This document shows, piece after piece, positions 18,119 through 25,520 of a DNA stretch of 64,000 bases. The stretch is taken from the NCBI RefSeq assembly GCF_900108175.1, contig NZ_FNVO01000001.1, forward strand, positions 273,489 through 337,488, given 5' to 3'. The notes beneath the pieces were generated by a model that worked only from the letters and a program-made list of their open reading frames with translations, had not been told where the DNA came from and did not search any database. Source of the stretch: Thermomonospora echinospora. Its GTDB lineage: Bacteria; Actinomycetota; Actinomycetes; Streptosporangiales; Streptosporangiaceae. Numbering within the stretch: the first letter of the stretch is position 1; the number at the start of each line of letters is the position of its first letter. Position numbers and translations under genes: made by a program.

Positions 18119-18840
18119 ACGACGCCCAAGACTCCCAGAGCGCAGCCGAGGGCCCCGGCGGGTTCCCTCGGCCGCGCCGTATCGGCGTGCTGATCGCGGT
18201 GGCGCTGACCGCGCTGACCCTGGACGCGATCACCAAGGTCCTCGTGGTGGCGCGGCTGGAAGGCCGTACACCCATCGAGCTGCTCGACGGGCTGCTGACC
18301 CTGCGGGTGACCCGCAACAGCGGCGCGGCCTTCTCCATCGGCACCGGGCTGACGATCGTGTTCACCACCATCGCCCTCGGGGTGGTGGTGGCGATCTTGC
18401 GTACCGCCCGTAACCTGCGCAGCCTGCCGTGGGCGATCAGCTTGGGGCTGCTGCTGGGCGGTGCCACCGGCAACCTGACCGACCGGCTGCTGCGCGCCCC
18501 CTCCCCGATGGAGGGCCATGTGGTGGACTGGATCGAGCTGCCGTACTTCCCGGTGTTCAACGTGGCCGACTCGGCGATCGTGTGCGGCGGCATCCTGGCG
18601 GTGCTACTGGCCGGCCGGGGCCTGCAACTGGACGGCACGCGGGTGGGCGACACGGACGCCGGCGACAGCGCCGATGACGCGGATGCCACCAAGGACGCCG
18701 CCGGGAACGCCGCCGAGGGCGGTGCCGGGGACGCCACCAGGGACGCCGCCGGGGACGCCGCCGGGAACGCCGTCGAGGGCGGTGCCGGGGACGCCGCCGC
18801 GGACCGCGGCGCCGACAAGGAGCGGCGGAAGGAGCCATGA
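18091..18840 (+). CDS. lspA: Lipoprotein signal peptidase with repetitive C-terminal tail
   Basis: Integral membrane aspartyl protease that cleaves the signal peptide of prolipoproteins. Four membrane segments are visible, with the motifs [20 protein letters not shown] (first catalytic Asp) and [15 protein letters not shown] (second catalytic Asp). The C-terminus extends by about 60 residues of Gly/Ala/Asp/Asn-rich repeats (18650-18820), which is unusual for this family. The start is ambiguous. ATG 18091 is given, but a CTG at 18115 forms a CTGA overlap with the upstream stop and has GAGGAG five bases before it. The gene overlaps the upstream zinc-finger gene and is followed by rluD with an ATGA overlap. 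Confidence 0.92.
   Translation: MQNTRGASLNDAQDSQSAAEGPGGFPRPRRIGVLIAVALTALTLDAITKVLVVARLEGRTPIELLDGLLTLRVTRNSGAAFSIGTGLTIVFTTIALGVVVAILRTARNLRSLPWAISLGLLLGGATGNLTDRLLRAPSPMEGHVVDWIELPYFPVFNVADSAIVCGGILAVLLAGRGLQLDGTRVGDTDAGDSADDADATKDAAGNAAEGGAGDATRDAAGDAAGNAVEGGAGDAAADRGADKERRKEP
18697..18805 (+). repeat. Duplicated repeat inside the lspA 3' end
   Basis: A block reading GCCGCCGGGAACGCCG, GAGGGCGGTGCCGGGGACGCC occurs twice (from about 18700 and 18761), separated by degenerate GACGCCGCCGGG units. It encodes the repeated AAGNA(A/V)EGGAGDA residues of the LspA tail. This looks like in-frame slippage expansion. Confidence 0.75.
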
Positions 18841-19766
18841 CGGACGTACGCAGCCTCCCGGTCCCGGACGGACTTGAGGGCGAACGGGTGGACGCGGCGC
18901 TGGCCAGGCTGTTCGGGCTGTCGCGCAGCCGGGCTGCCGACATCATCGCGGCCGGTGACGTGCTGCTGGACGGCCGGACGGTGGCCAAGTCCGACCGGGT
19001 GCACGGCGGCGGCTGGCTGGAGGTGACGCTGCCGCCCCCGCCCGCCCCGCCGCGGCCGGTGGCCGAGCCGGTGCCGGGCATGGCGATCCTGTACGAGGAC
19101 GACGACATCGTGGTGGTGAGCAAGCCGACCGGGGTGGCCGCACATCCCACCACGGGCTGGACGGGGCCGACCGTGGTCGGCGGGCTGCTGGGCGCCGGGC
19201 ACACCGTGGCCACCAGCGGCGCGGCCGAGCGGCAGGGCATCGTGCACCGGCTGGACGCCAACACCACCGGCGCCATGGTCGTCGCCAAGAGCGAGGTGGC
19301 CTACTCCCGGCTGAAGCGGGCCTTCAAGGAGCGCCGGGTCGACAAGCGCTACCACGCGCTGGTCCAGGGGCACCCCGATCCGTTCCGCGGCACCGTGGAC
19401 GCGCCGATCGACCGGCATCCCTCCGGGGACGGCCGGTTCGCGGTGGTCGCCGGAGGGCGGCCCTCGGTCACCCACTACGACACCCTGGAGGCGTTCCGGG
19501 CGGCCAGCCTGCTGGAGATCGACCTGGAGACGGGCCGCACCCACCAGATCCGGGTGCACATGTCGGCGATCCGGCACCCGTGCGTGGGCGACCTGCTGTA
19601 CGGGGCGGACCCGACGCTGTCGGCGCGGCTCGGGGTCACCCGCCAGTGGCTGCACGCGGTCCGGCTGGGTTTCGAGCATCCGACGGCGGGCGAGTGGATG
19701 GAGTTCGAGAGCCCCTATCCCGACGATCTCGCCCGCTCCCTGGAGCGGGTCGCCGAGGACTACTGA
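18837..19766 (+). CDS. rluD: RluD-type 23S rRNA pseudouridine synthase
   Basis: RluA-family enzyme predicted to convert uridines in 23S rRNA helix 69 to pseudouridine. The 309-residue product has an N-terminal S4 RNA-binding domain (about 15-75: [30 protein letters not shown]) and the catalytic motif [16 protein letters not shown], with the Asp near residue 139. [15 protein letters not shown] and a C-terminal [11 protein letters not shown] follow. Its ATG overlaps the lspA stop (ATGA). Specificity for RluD sites versus other RluA positions is inferred from length and lspA linkage. Confidence 0.92.
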   Translation: MTDVRSLPVPDGLEGERVDAALARLFGLSRSRAADIIAAGDVLLDGRTVAKSDRVHGGGWLEVTLPPPPAPPRPVAEPVPGMAILYEDDDIVVVSKPTGVAAHPTTGWTGPTVVGGLLGAGHTVATSGAAERQGIVHRLDANTTGAMVVAKSEVAYSRLKRAFKERRVDKRYHALVQGHPDPFRGTVDAPIDRHPSGDGRFAVVAGGRPSVTHYDTLEAFRAASLLEIDLETGRTHQIRVHMSAIRHPCVGDLLYGADPTLSARLGVTRQWLHAVRLGFEHPTAGEWMEFESPYPDDLARSLERVAEDY

Positions 19767-19804
19767 GCCGGGACCACCGAGCCGGCGGAGCCCGGACCGG
19801 GGCC

Positions 19805-20116
19805 TCAGCCGGTCAGCAGCCGCAGCAGGGCTGCAGTGCCGGCGGCGATGACCAGCACCACCAGGAACGGGGCGCGCAGCAGCAGGGCGGCCACGGCCGC
19901 GCCGAGACCGGCCAGCCGGGGCGCGTCCAGTTCCAGCGCCCGGCCGGCGGCGAAGGTCTGCACGGCCACCAGCGCGGTCAGCAGCGCCACCGGCACCAGC
20001 TCGGTGAAGCGGCGTACCCTCGGGTCCTCCAGGATCCGCTGCGGGGTGACCAGCCCGCCCAGTTTGAGGGCGTAGCAGCCGGCGGCGGTCGCCAGCACGG
20101 CGATCCAGGTGTTCAC
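19805..20116 (-). CDS. azlD: AzlD-family branched-chain amino acid exporter subunit
   Basis: Small membrane protein of 103 residues with four hydrophobic segments and the AzlD features MNTWIAVLATAAGCYALKLGGL and ALLTALVAVQTF. It pairs with AzlC, encoded just upstream with a four-base overlap (20113-20116), to form a two-component exporter of branched-chain amino acids or related compounds. The gene converges with rluD, with only 38 bases between them. Confidence 0.85.
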   Translation of the reverse strand: MNTWIAVLATAAGCYALKLGGLVTPQRILEDPRVRRFTELVPVALLTALVAVQTFAAGRALELDAPRLAGLGAAVAALLLRAPFLVVLVIAAGTAALLRLLTG

Positions 20117-21024
20117 GCGCCGAGCCCCTTTCGTCCCTCACCAGCCGTCCCGCCGGCGGCCTCGGCATCGCCCGTCCCGCTACCGGTGCTTGCGTCACCG
20201 GCGGTCTCCGCGGCCGTTTCACCACCGGCCGCCCCGCCGACCATCTCGCCGGTCGTTCCGCCGGTCGTTCCGTCGGCCGTTCTATCGCGGGCGGGTGCGC
20301 GCAGCCCGGCCAGGGCCGCCACGGCGGCGAGCATCACCGGCACCCCCGGCGGCAGTAGGGGAGTGGCGGCGATCGCGAGTACGGCGGCGGCCACTGCCAC
20401 CCGCGCCTCGGCCCGGCCCGCCGTCAGCCTCGGCCACAGCAGCGCCAGGAAGACCGCCGGGCCCAGCACGTCCAGGCCGAACGTCCGCGGATCGCCGATC
20501 CGGGCCGCGCCCACCGCCCCCGCCAGCGTGCTGAGGTTCCAGGCCAGGTACAGGCTCACCGCGGTGGTGTAGAACCCGGCGCGGGCCGAGCGGTCGTCGG
20601 GCTGGCCGGTCGCCACCGCCGTGGTCTCGTCGATCACCACGTGGGCGGACAGCAGCCGCCGCCAGCCCCGCACCCGCAGCATCCCGGCCAGCCGCAGCCC
20701 GTAGAGCCCGTTGCGGGCGCCCAGCAGCACCGCGCCGAGCGTGCCGGCCACCAGGTTGCCGCCCCCGCCGACCACCCCGATCAGCGCGAACTGCGAGGCA
20801 CCGGTGAACGCCAGCAGGCTCAGCACGCACGCCTGCGCCACCGACAGGCCCGCGGTCACCGCGGCGGCGCCGAACGCCAGCCCGGAGACGCCGACCGAGA
20901 TGCCGACCCCCAGCCCGTCGCGCACGGCGGGACGCACGGAGGCCGGGGGAGGTGAGCCCTCTCCGCGGCCGGGTCCGGACGTCGCGGTGCCGGGGCTCGT
21001 GCGGTGGCCCGGTCGGGCCGTCAA
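20113..21024 (-). CDS. azlC: AzlC-family branched-chain amino acid permease
   Basis: Large subunit of an AzlCD exporter. The 303-residue product has about seven hydrophobic segments with the family motifs GVSGLAFGAAAVTAGLS, LLAFTGASQFALIGVVGGGG, LLGARNGLYGL and the central HVVIDETTAVA. The last 65 residues form a Thr/Gly/Ala/Glu-rich repetitive tail (TTGGTTGEMVGGAAGG pattern), which is not part of the family and is probably disordered. The start overlaps the chorismate mutase stop (ATGA, 21021-21024), so chorismate mutase, azlC and azlD look like one operon. Confidence 0.88.
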   Translation of the reverse strand: MTARPGHRTSPGTATSGPGRGEGSPPPASVRPAVRDGLGVGISVGVSGLAFGAAAVTAGLSVAQACVLSLLAFTGASQFALIGVVGGGGNLVAGTLGAVLLGARNGLYGLRLAGMLRVRGWRRLLSAHVVIDETTAVATGQPDDRSARAGFYTTAVSLYLAWNLSTLAGAVGAARIGDPRTFGLDVLGPAVFLALLWPRLTAGRAEARVAVAAAVLAIAATPLLPPGVPVMLAAVAALAGLRAPARDRTADGTTGGTTGEMVGGAAGGETAAETAGDASTGSGTGDAEAAGGTAGEGRKGLGA

Positions 21025-21359
21025 CGGGCCTCCCGCGCGTCCTCGGCGGCCTCCAGCCCGGCCTCGATCACCGCGTTCATGATGCGGGCCAGCCGGTCGA
21101 CGCCCAGCGCGGGCGCCCGCCGTGCCATGGCCTCGACGATCTGACGCTCACGGTGCGGGTCGCGCCCGGCGAAGCCGCCCACCGGCTTGAGCCGCTGCAC
21201 CGCCCCGGCCAGCTCGGCCCGCCGGGCCAGCAGCAGGGCCAGCGCGGCGTCCACCTCGTCGATGGCGGCCCGTGCCTCCTGCAGGGACCTCACCTCCCGC
21301 GTCAAGGGCAGCCGCACCATCGGGTCTGCGGCGTCGGTCGCCGATTCCACCGTGCGCAT
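21021..21359 (-). CDS. Monofunctional chorismate mutase (AroQ class)
   Basis: Converts chorismate to prephenate, the first step to Phe and Tyr. The 112-residue product matches the all-helical AroQ fold: VRSLQEARAAIDEVDAALALLLARRAELAGAVQRLK, then GRDPHRERQIVEAMARRAP and IMNAVIEAGLEAAED. The start is ATG 21357-21359, preceded by GAGAGAGGA. The frame is open upstream to 21539, but that stretch is the attenuator leader described separately. The gene heads an operon with azlCD, which could export excess amino acids. Regulation by aromatic amino acids is inferred from the leader. Confidence 0.9.
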   Translation of the reverse strand: MRTVESATDAADPMVRLPLTREVRSLQEARAAIDEVDAALALLLARRAELAGAVQRLKPVGGFAGRDPHRERQIVEAMARRAPALGVDRLARIMNAVIEAGLEAAEDAREAR

Positions 21360-21411
21360 CGTGTGTCCTCTCTCCGCGATGGCCGGCGGCCCGCGACGGG
21401 GATGACCGGCC

Positions 21412-21444
21412 AAAAGAAAAAGCAGAGCCCCTACGGGACTCTGC
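21412..21444 (-). terminator. Intrinsic terminator in the leader of chorismate mutase (attenuator)
   Basis: On the minus strand GCAGAGTCCC and GGGGCTCTGC form a ten-pair stem (one G-T) with a GTA loop. The stem is followed directly by TTTTTCTTTT. It sits about 50 bases upstream of the chorismate mutase ATG and downstream of a short aromatic-rich peptide frame, so it would stop transcription before the gene. A true Rho-independent terminator is uncommon in this GC-rich DNA. Confidence 0.85.
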
Positions 21445-21448
21445 TCGG

Positions 21449-21501
21449 CCGGCTCCGGGGATCGTCGCTCAGGGGGCGCCGACCGGCTCGTCCGGAGCCG
21501 G
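21449..21501 (-). promoter_or_regulatory. Ten-base inverted repeat upstream of the attenuator terminator
   Basis: The perfectly complementary arms CCGGCTCCGG (minus-strand position 21501-21492) and CCGGAGCCGG (21458-21449) can form a long hairpin directly before the terminator stem. The first arm overlaps codons of the leader peptide just after its aromatic cluster. A stalled ribosome would therefore mask it, which is the geometry expected of an attenuation switch. The exact alternative pairing needs folding. Confidence 0.6.
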
Positions 21502-21531
21502 CGGGGTAAACCCGAAATAGCGTCGATCCAC
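21469..21531 (-). CDS. Candidate Phe/Tyr leader peptide
   Basis: A 20-codon frame starts at GTG 21531 and stops at 21469-21471. It begins (V/M)DRRYFGFTPP, placing Tyr, Phe and Phe within four codons of a 20-residue peptide. It lies between a possible promoter (TTGGCA at 21562-21567, 17 bases, TTAGGG at 21539-21544) and the terminator before chorismate mutase. With that promoter the transcript would begin almost at the GTG, i.e. leaderless. The evidence is positional and compositional; no homologue comparison was possible. Confidence 0.55.
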   Translation of the reverse strand: MDRRYFGFTPPAPDEPVGAP

Positions 21532-21579
21532 GGGTCCACCCTAAGGAAGAGGTCCTCCCTCTGCCAACTTCCACCCCCT

Positions 21580-21600
21580 ATGTCTCATCTGACGAGACAT
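21580..21600. promoter_or_regulatory. Palindrome upstream of the chorismate mutase promoter
   Basis: ATGTCTC and GAGACAT are perfect seven-base inverted repeats with a seven-base spacer, just upstream of the candidate -35 at 21562-21567. This is a plausible binding site for a dimeric regulator. It could also act as a weak hairpin after the amidohydrolase gene, which ends at 21767. Confidence 0.35.
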
Positions 21601-21766
21601 GTGAGTAGGACGGCGGGCGCCCGGGAAACGCCGTGTCACGGCGCGCCCGACCCGAGGGCGGCCGGATCAGGCGGAGCGCAGGCCCCGGGCGCCCGCGGAG
21701 GGCCGTCCGCTTGCCCTGGTCGAGCGGACGCCCCACCGGCAGGCCCCGGGGCACCGGCGATCCGGG

Positions 21767-23443
21767 TCAGCGGCGTTCGTAGACGGCCTCCCCGTCGACG
21801 AAGGTCATCTTGACCTCGGTGGTCCAGATGTCCTCCGGGTCGAGGGCGAACGGGTCGCGGTCCAGGACGGCCAGGTCGGCGCGCATGCCGGGGGCGAGCG
21901 TGCCGGTCTCCTGGTCGGCGTGGTTGATCCGGGCCGAGCCCGCCGTGTAGGCGTGCAGGGCCTCGGCCAGCGCGATCCGCTGGTGCGGCAGGAACGGCGT
22001 GGCCGCGGTGGGCCAGGCGGCGCGCGCCTCGTCCGACGGCTCGGTGCGGTGCACCGCCACGTGGATCGCCGCCAGTGGGTTCGGGCTGGTCACCGGCCAG
22101 TCGCTGCCCATGCACAGCCGCGCCCCGGTGCGCAGCAGGTCGCCGAACGGGTACTGCCGGGCGTTGCGCTCGGCCCCCAGGAACGGGGTGGTCAGCTCGT
22201 CCATCTGCTGGTGGTGGGTGGCCCACAGCGCCTGCAGGTTGGCGGTCACCCCCAGCTCGGCGAAGCGCGGCACGTCGTCGGGGTGCAGGACCTGCAGATG
22301 CGCGATGTGGTGCCGCAGGTCGCCCGCCCCGTTGGCGGCGCGGGCCGCGGCCAGCGAGTCCAGGGCCTCGCGGACGGCGCGGTCGCCGATCGCGTGGAAG
22401 TGCACCTGGAAGCCGAGCCGGTCCAGCTCGGCGACGTGCTCGCGCAGCAGCGCCGGGTCCACGTGCGACAGGCCGCGCCCGCCGCACGGGCAGCCGCCGG
22501 CGTCCAGGTAGGGGTCGAGCATCCCGGCGGTGAAGTTCTCCGCGATGCCGTCCTGCATGATCTTGACCGAGCCCGCCCGGAACCGGTCCCCGCCCTCGGC
22601 GGCGGCCAGGGCGCGGCGGGCCAGCAGGTCCTCGATCTGCTCGGCGCCCCGCGCGCGGTCCCACCACAGCGCGCCGACCACGCGTGCCCTGAGGGCGCCG
22701 GAACGCGCCGCGTCCAGGTAGATCCCCAGCTGGTCGTCGTAGCCGGCGTACGGGCCGACGATGGCGTCCTGCCAGCCGGTGATGCCGAAGGAGAACAGGT
22801 ACCGCTGTGCGTCCAGCAGCGCGGCGGCGTACTCGGCGGGCTCGGCGCGCGGCAGCAGCCGCCCGGCCAGCTCCATCGCGCCCTCGTGCAGCAGCCCGGT
22901 CGGGCGGCCGTCGGCATCCCGCTCGATGCGCCCGTCCGCCGGGTCGGGGGTGGCGGCGTCGATCCCGGCCAGCTCCAGCGCCCGGGTGTTGACCCAGGCA
23001 CCGTGGTGGTCGCTGTTGATCAGGTAGACCGGGCGGTCCGGGCAGACTCGGTCCAGCAGGTCCCGGCGGGGCATGCCGCCGGGGAACGCCGACATCGACC
23101 AGCCGCCGCCCTCCACCCAGGGACGGTCCGGGTGGTCGGCGGCGTACCGGGCGATCCGTTCCAGGTAGGCGTCCAGGCCGGTGAGCTCGGCCAGGTTGCA
23201 GCGGGCCCGTTCCATGCCGCCCTGCACCGGGTGGATGTGCGCGTCGATGAAGCCGGGCAGCAGCAGGCCGCCCGCCAGGTCGACGATCTCGGTGCGCGGG
23301 CCCCGGGTGCGGGCCAGTTCCGCCTGCGTGCCGACCGCGCTGATGCGGCCGTCGCGGACGGCGACGGCCTGCGCGTACGGGCGGGCGGGATCGGCGGTGA
23401 ACACCCGCCCGCCGAGGAACAGCAGATCCGGTGCGCCGCTCAT
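21767..23443 (-). CDS. YtcJ-like metal-dependent amidohydrolase
   Basis: The 558-residue product belongs to the amidohydrolase superfamily branch of YtcJ/LAF3-like proteins. It has an N-terminal beta-sandwich part (LLFLGGRVFTADPARPYAQAVAVRDGRISAVG), the metal-ligand motif PGFIDAHIHPVQGG near residues 61-75, an FHAIGDRAVREALD motif with a conserved His, MGSDWPVTSPNPL with the catalytic Asp region, and a C-terminal ADLAVLDRDPF. The substrate is unknown. It is the last gene of the polyamine-type operon and overlaps the cupin gene by four bases (ATGA). It may hydrolyse an amide formed in that catabolic route. Confidence 0.88.
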   Translation of the reverse strand: MSGAPDLLFLGGRVFTADPARPYAQAVAVRDGRISAVGTQAELARTRGPRTEIVDLAGGLLLPGFIDAHIHPVQGGMERARCNLAELTGLDAYLERIARYAADHPDRPWVEGGGWSMSAFPGGMPRRDLLDRVCPDRPVYLINSDHHGAWVNTRALELAGIDAATPDPADGRIERDADGRPTGLLHEGAMELAGRLLPRAEPAEYAAALLDAQRYLFSFGITGWQDAIVGPYAGYDDQLGIYLDAARSGALRARVVGALWWDRARGAEQIEDLLARRALAAAEGGDRFRAGSVKIMQDGIAENFTAGMLDPYLDAGGCPCGGRGLSHVDPALLREHVAELDRLGFQVHFHAIGDRAVREALDSLAAARAANGAGDLRHHIAHLQVLHPDDVPRFAELGVTANLQALWATHHQQMDELTTPFLGAERNARQYPFGDLLRTGARLCMGSDWPVTSPNPLAAIHVAVHRTEPSDEARAAWPTAATPFLPHQRIALAEALHAYTAGSARINHADQETGTLAPGMRADLAVLDRDPFALDPEDIWTTEVKMTFVDGEAVYERR

Positions 23444-23808
23444 CGCGCCGGCACGATCACGTAGGTCTTGCGCATGGTCTCGTGGACCTGCCAGGTGCCG
23501 TGCCAGCCGTCCGGCAGCACGACCGCCGAGCCGGGCGACAGCTCCACCCGGGCGCCGTCCTCGCCGGTCAGGGTGGCGCTGCCGGACAAGATCTGGCAGA
23601 CCTCGTGGTAACCGTCGCGGACGGCGGTGAACGTGCCCGGCCCACACTCCCACACGCCCGCCGAGGCCGGGCCGTCCGCCCAGATCTCCAGCGTCGTCTC
23701 CCGCTGGCCGGTCAGGCTGGTCGGCTTGGGCTCGGCCGCGGGCAGCGCGGCGGCGGTCGCCCCGGCCAGGTGGCGGAGGGCCGGGACGGTGCCCGGTGCG
23801 GTCGTCAT
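23440..23808 (-). CDS. Small cupin-domain protein (cupin_3/DUF861 type)
   Basis: A 122-residue single-domain cupin with a RETTLEIWADGPASAGVWECGPGTFTAVRDGYHEVCQILSG-type first motif and SPGSAVVLPDGWHGTWQVHETMRKTYVI as second motif. Proteins of this class occur beside amine-catabolism oxidoreductases. Whether this one is enzymatic or a ligand sensor is unknown. The start is ATG 23806-23808, which has GAGGGGAG seven bases upstream; an ATG at 23829 has no ribosome site. It lies between the FAD oxidoreductase and amidohydrolase genes. Confidence 0.85.
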   Translation of the reverse strand: MTTAPGTVPALRHLAGATAAALPAAEPKPTSLTGQRETTLEIWADGPASAGVWECGPGTFTAVRDGYHEVCQILSGSATLTGEDGARVELSPGSAVVLPDGWHGTWQVHETMRKTYVIVPAR

Positions 23809-23830
23809 GGTCGTACTCCCCTCGGACATG

Positions 23831-25255
23831 TCAGCGGCCGGAGATCAGGTCGGCCAGCCGGGCGTAGCCGGACGTGCCGGTCAGCCGGTCGTTCTCCCGC
23901 CGGTCGGCGGTGCGGTACAGGGCGTAGATCAGCTGGACGCCCATCCAGCGCAGCGGCTCGGGTTCCCACTGGCGGACCTGGCGGCCCACCCACGGCAGCT
24001 GGGTCAGCTCGCTGTCTTCGCCGAGCACTAGGTCAGCCAGGGTACGGCCGGCCAGGTTGGTGGTGGTCACGCCGCTGCCGACATAGCCGCCGGCCTTGCC
24101 CAGCCCGGTGGAGCGGTCCAGGTCCACCACCGAGCACCAGTCGCGCGGCACCCCGAGCACCCCGCACCAGGCGTGGTCGATCCGGGCGTCGGCGGCGGCC
24201 GGGAACAGCCTGGTGATCATCCGCTGCAGCGCGGCGGCCGTCTGCGGATGGGTGGTGCCCCGGTCGTCCCAGCGCGAGCCGAACCGGTACGGCACGCCCC
24301 GGCCGCCGATGGCGATCCGGTCGTCGGCGGTGCGCTGGGCGTAGATGTAGGCGTGCGCGGTGTCGCCCAGCAGTTCACGGCCGTGCCAGCCGATGTGCTT
24401 CCACACGTCCTCGCCCAGCGGCTCGGTGACGATCATGGAGCTGTTCATCGGCAGCCACTGGCGGCGCTGCCCGGCGATCCCGGCGGTGAAGCCCTCGGTG
24501 GCGCGGATCACGTACTCGGCGGTGACCTCGCCGCGGTCGGTGACCGCGGTGGCGGGCGCGCCGCCGCGGCGGGGCCGGATCTCGGTCACGGTGGTGGACT
24601 CGAAGATGTCCACGCCGAGCCGCTCCACCGCCCCCGCCAGGCCCTGGGCGAGCTTGGCGGGCTGGATGCGCGCGCAGTGCGGGGTGTGGGCGGCCTCCAG
24701 CGTTCCGGCCACACGCAGCCGCTCCTCGCGCTCGTCGCGGGAGAGCAGGTACAGGTCCTCCTCGCCCCAGCCCCAGCCGCGGTCCTCCTTGAGCGCGGCG
24801 TGCAGGCGGCGGCGCTGCGCGGGGTTGGTGGCGACATGGGTGATGCCGCCCTTGACGATGTCGGCGTCGATGCCCTCACGGTCGCAGACGCCGATGACCT
24901 CGTCGATCGCGGCCATCATGGCCTGCTGGAAGGCCACCACCGACTCGCGGCCCAGCCGCTGGGCGTAGCGCCGCTTGGAGCCGGCGATCTCGGCCGACAG
25001 CCAGCCACCGTTGCGGCCGGAGGCGCCGAACCCGGCGAACTCCCGCTCCAGGATCGCGATGCGCAGGTCCGGCCTGGCCTTCTTCAGGTAGTAGGCCGTC
25101 CACAGGCCGGTGTAGCCGCCGCCGACGATGCACACGTCGTACTCGCGCGGCCCGGGCAGCGCCGGGCGGCCCTCGGGCAGGCCGGCCTGGCGGTACCAGA
25201 AGGACACGCCGCCGTTGGCGAACGCGGGGGTGCGGGGGAAGTCGTTTTCGCTCAT
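23831..25255 (-). CDS. DAO-family FAD-dependent oxidoreductase, possible gamma-glutamylputrescine oxidase
   Basis: The 474-residue product has an ADP-binding Rossmann motif (DVCIVGGGYTGLWTAYYLKK, about residues 38-57), GFGASGRNGGWLSAE and a long D-amino-acid-oxidase-type catalytic fold with GKAGGYVGSGVTTTNLAGRTLADLV near the C-terminus. This pattern is shared with PuuB-like enzymes that oxidise gamma-glutamylputrescine or other amines. Adjacent polyamine-type transporter genes and a PuuR-like regulator support an amine substrate, but specificity is inference. ATG 25255 has a CAGGAG site. Upstream lies the TnpB remnant region. Confidence 0.85.
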   Translation of the reverse strand: MSENDFPRTPAFANGGVSFWYRQAGLPEGRPALPGPREYDVCIVGGGYTGLWTAYYLKKARPDLRIAILEREFAGFGASGRNGGWLSAEIAGSKRRYAQRLGRESVVAFQQAMMAAIDEVIGVCDREGIDADIVKGGITHVATNPAQRRRLHAALKEDRGWGWGEEDLYLLSRDEREERLRVAGTLEAAHTPHCARIQPAKLAQGLAGAVERLGVDIFESTTVTEIRPRRGGAPATAVTDRGEVTAEYVIRATEGFTAGIAGQRRQWLPMNSSMIVTEPLGEDVWKHIGWHGRELLGDTAHAYIYAQRTADDRIAIGGRGVPYRFGSRWDDRGTTHPQTAAALQRMITRLFPAAADARIDHAWCGVLGVPRDWCSVVDLDRSTGLGKAGGYVGSGVTTTNLAGRTLADLVLGEDSELTQLPWVGRQVRQWEPEPLRWMGVQLIYALYRTADRRENDRLTGTSGYARLADLISGR

Positions 25256-25276
25256 GAGAACTCCTGAAGCGTGGAG

Positions 25277-25296
25277 ACCTTCACCTTCAGGTGGAG
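25277..25296. repeat. Hairpin resembling the nearby IS605-type end
   Basis: CCTTCACC and GGTGGAGG pair around a TTCA loop, followed by AGGAAATG on the plus strand. The layout (CCTTCA..., then GGAGGAA) closely resembles the end-like sequence at 25491-25517. It may be a second copy of the same structural end, or an unrelated RNA hairpin in the leader of the oxidoreductase gene. Confidence 0.4.
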
Positions 25297-25520
25297 GAGG
25301 AAATGCGGCGCGATGCCGCACGGATCGGTGTGCGATCGGTCGCACCTGGTGGCGAGAGCCGAGCCGTCGGGTCTACCGCCGGGCTGGCGGGATGTGAAGC
25401 CTGTGGAGGCCGTGTAAGACCCCGGCTTGGGTTCGTCCCGGGGGCTGTCGCCAGTGAAGCAGGAAGATCCGGCCTGTGAGGGCTGGAATCCTTCAGTTTC
25501 AGCGAGGGAGGAAGTCAAGT
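25297..25520 (+). mobile_element. Remnant of an IS200/IS605 TnpB element with right-end (omega-RNA-like) sequence
   Basis: On the plus strand the segment contains GTGAAGCAGGAA (25454-25465), GGAATCC (25487-25493), a small hairpin (CCTTC/GAGGG) and AGGAAGTCAA (25509-25518). That is the order I know from the 3' end of TnpB genes in actinobacterial IS605-type elements, where this region is the omega RNA and transposon end. Upstream hairpins include GTGCGA/TCGCAC at 25330-25345. At most about 50 codons of a decayed tnpB tail could be present; no intact transposase is here. The last two codons of potA (ACT TGA) coincide with the putative element end. Recognition is from memory of the consensus, not a search. 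Confidence 0.6.
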
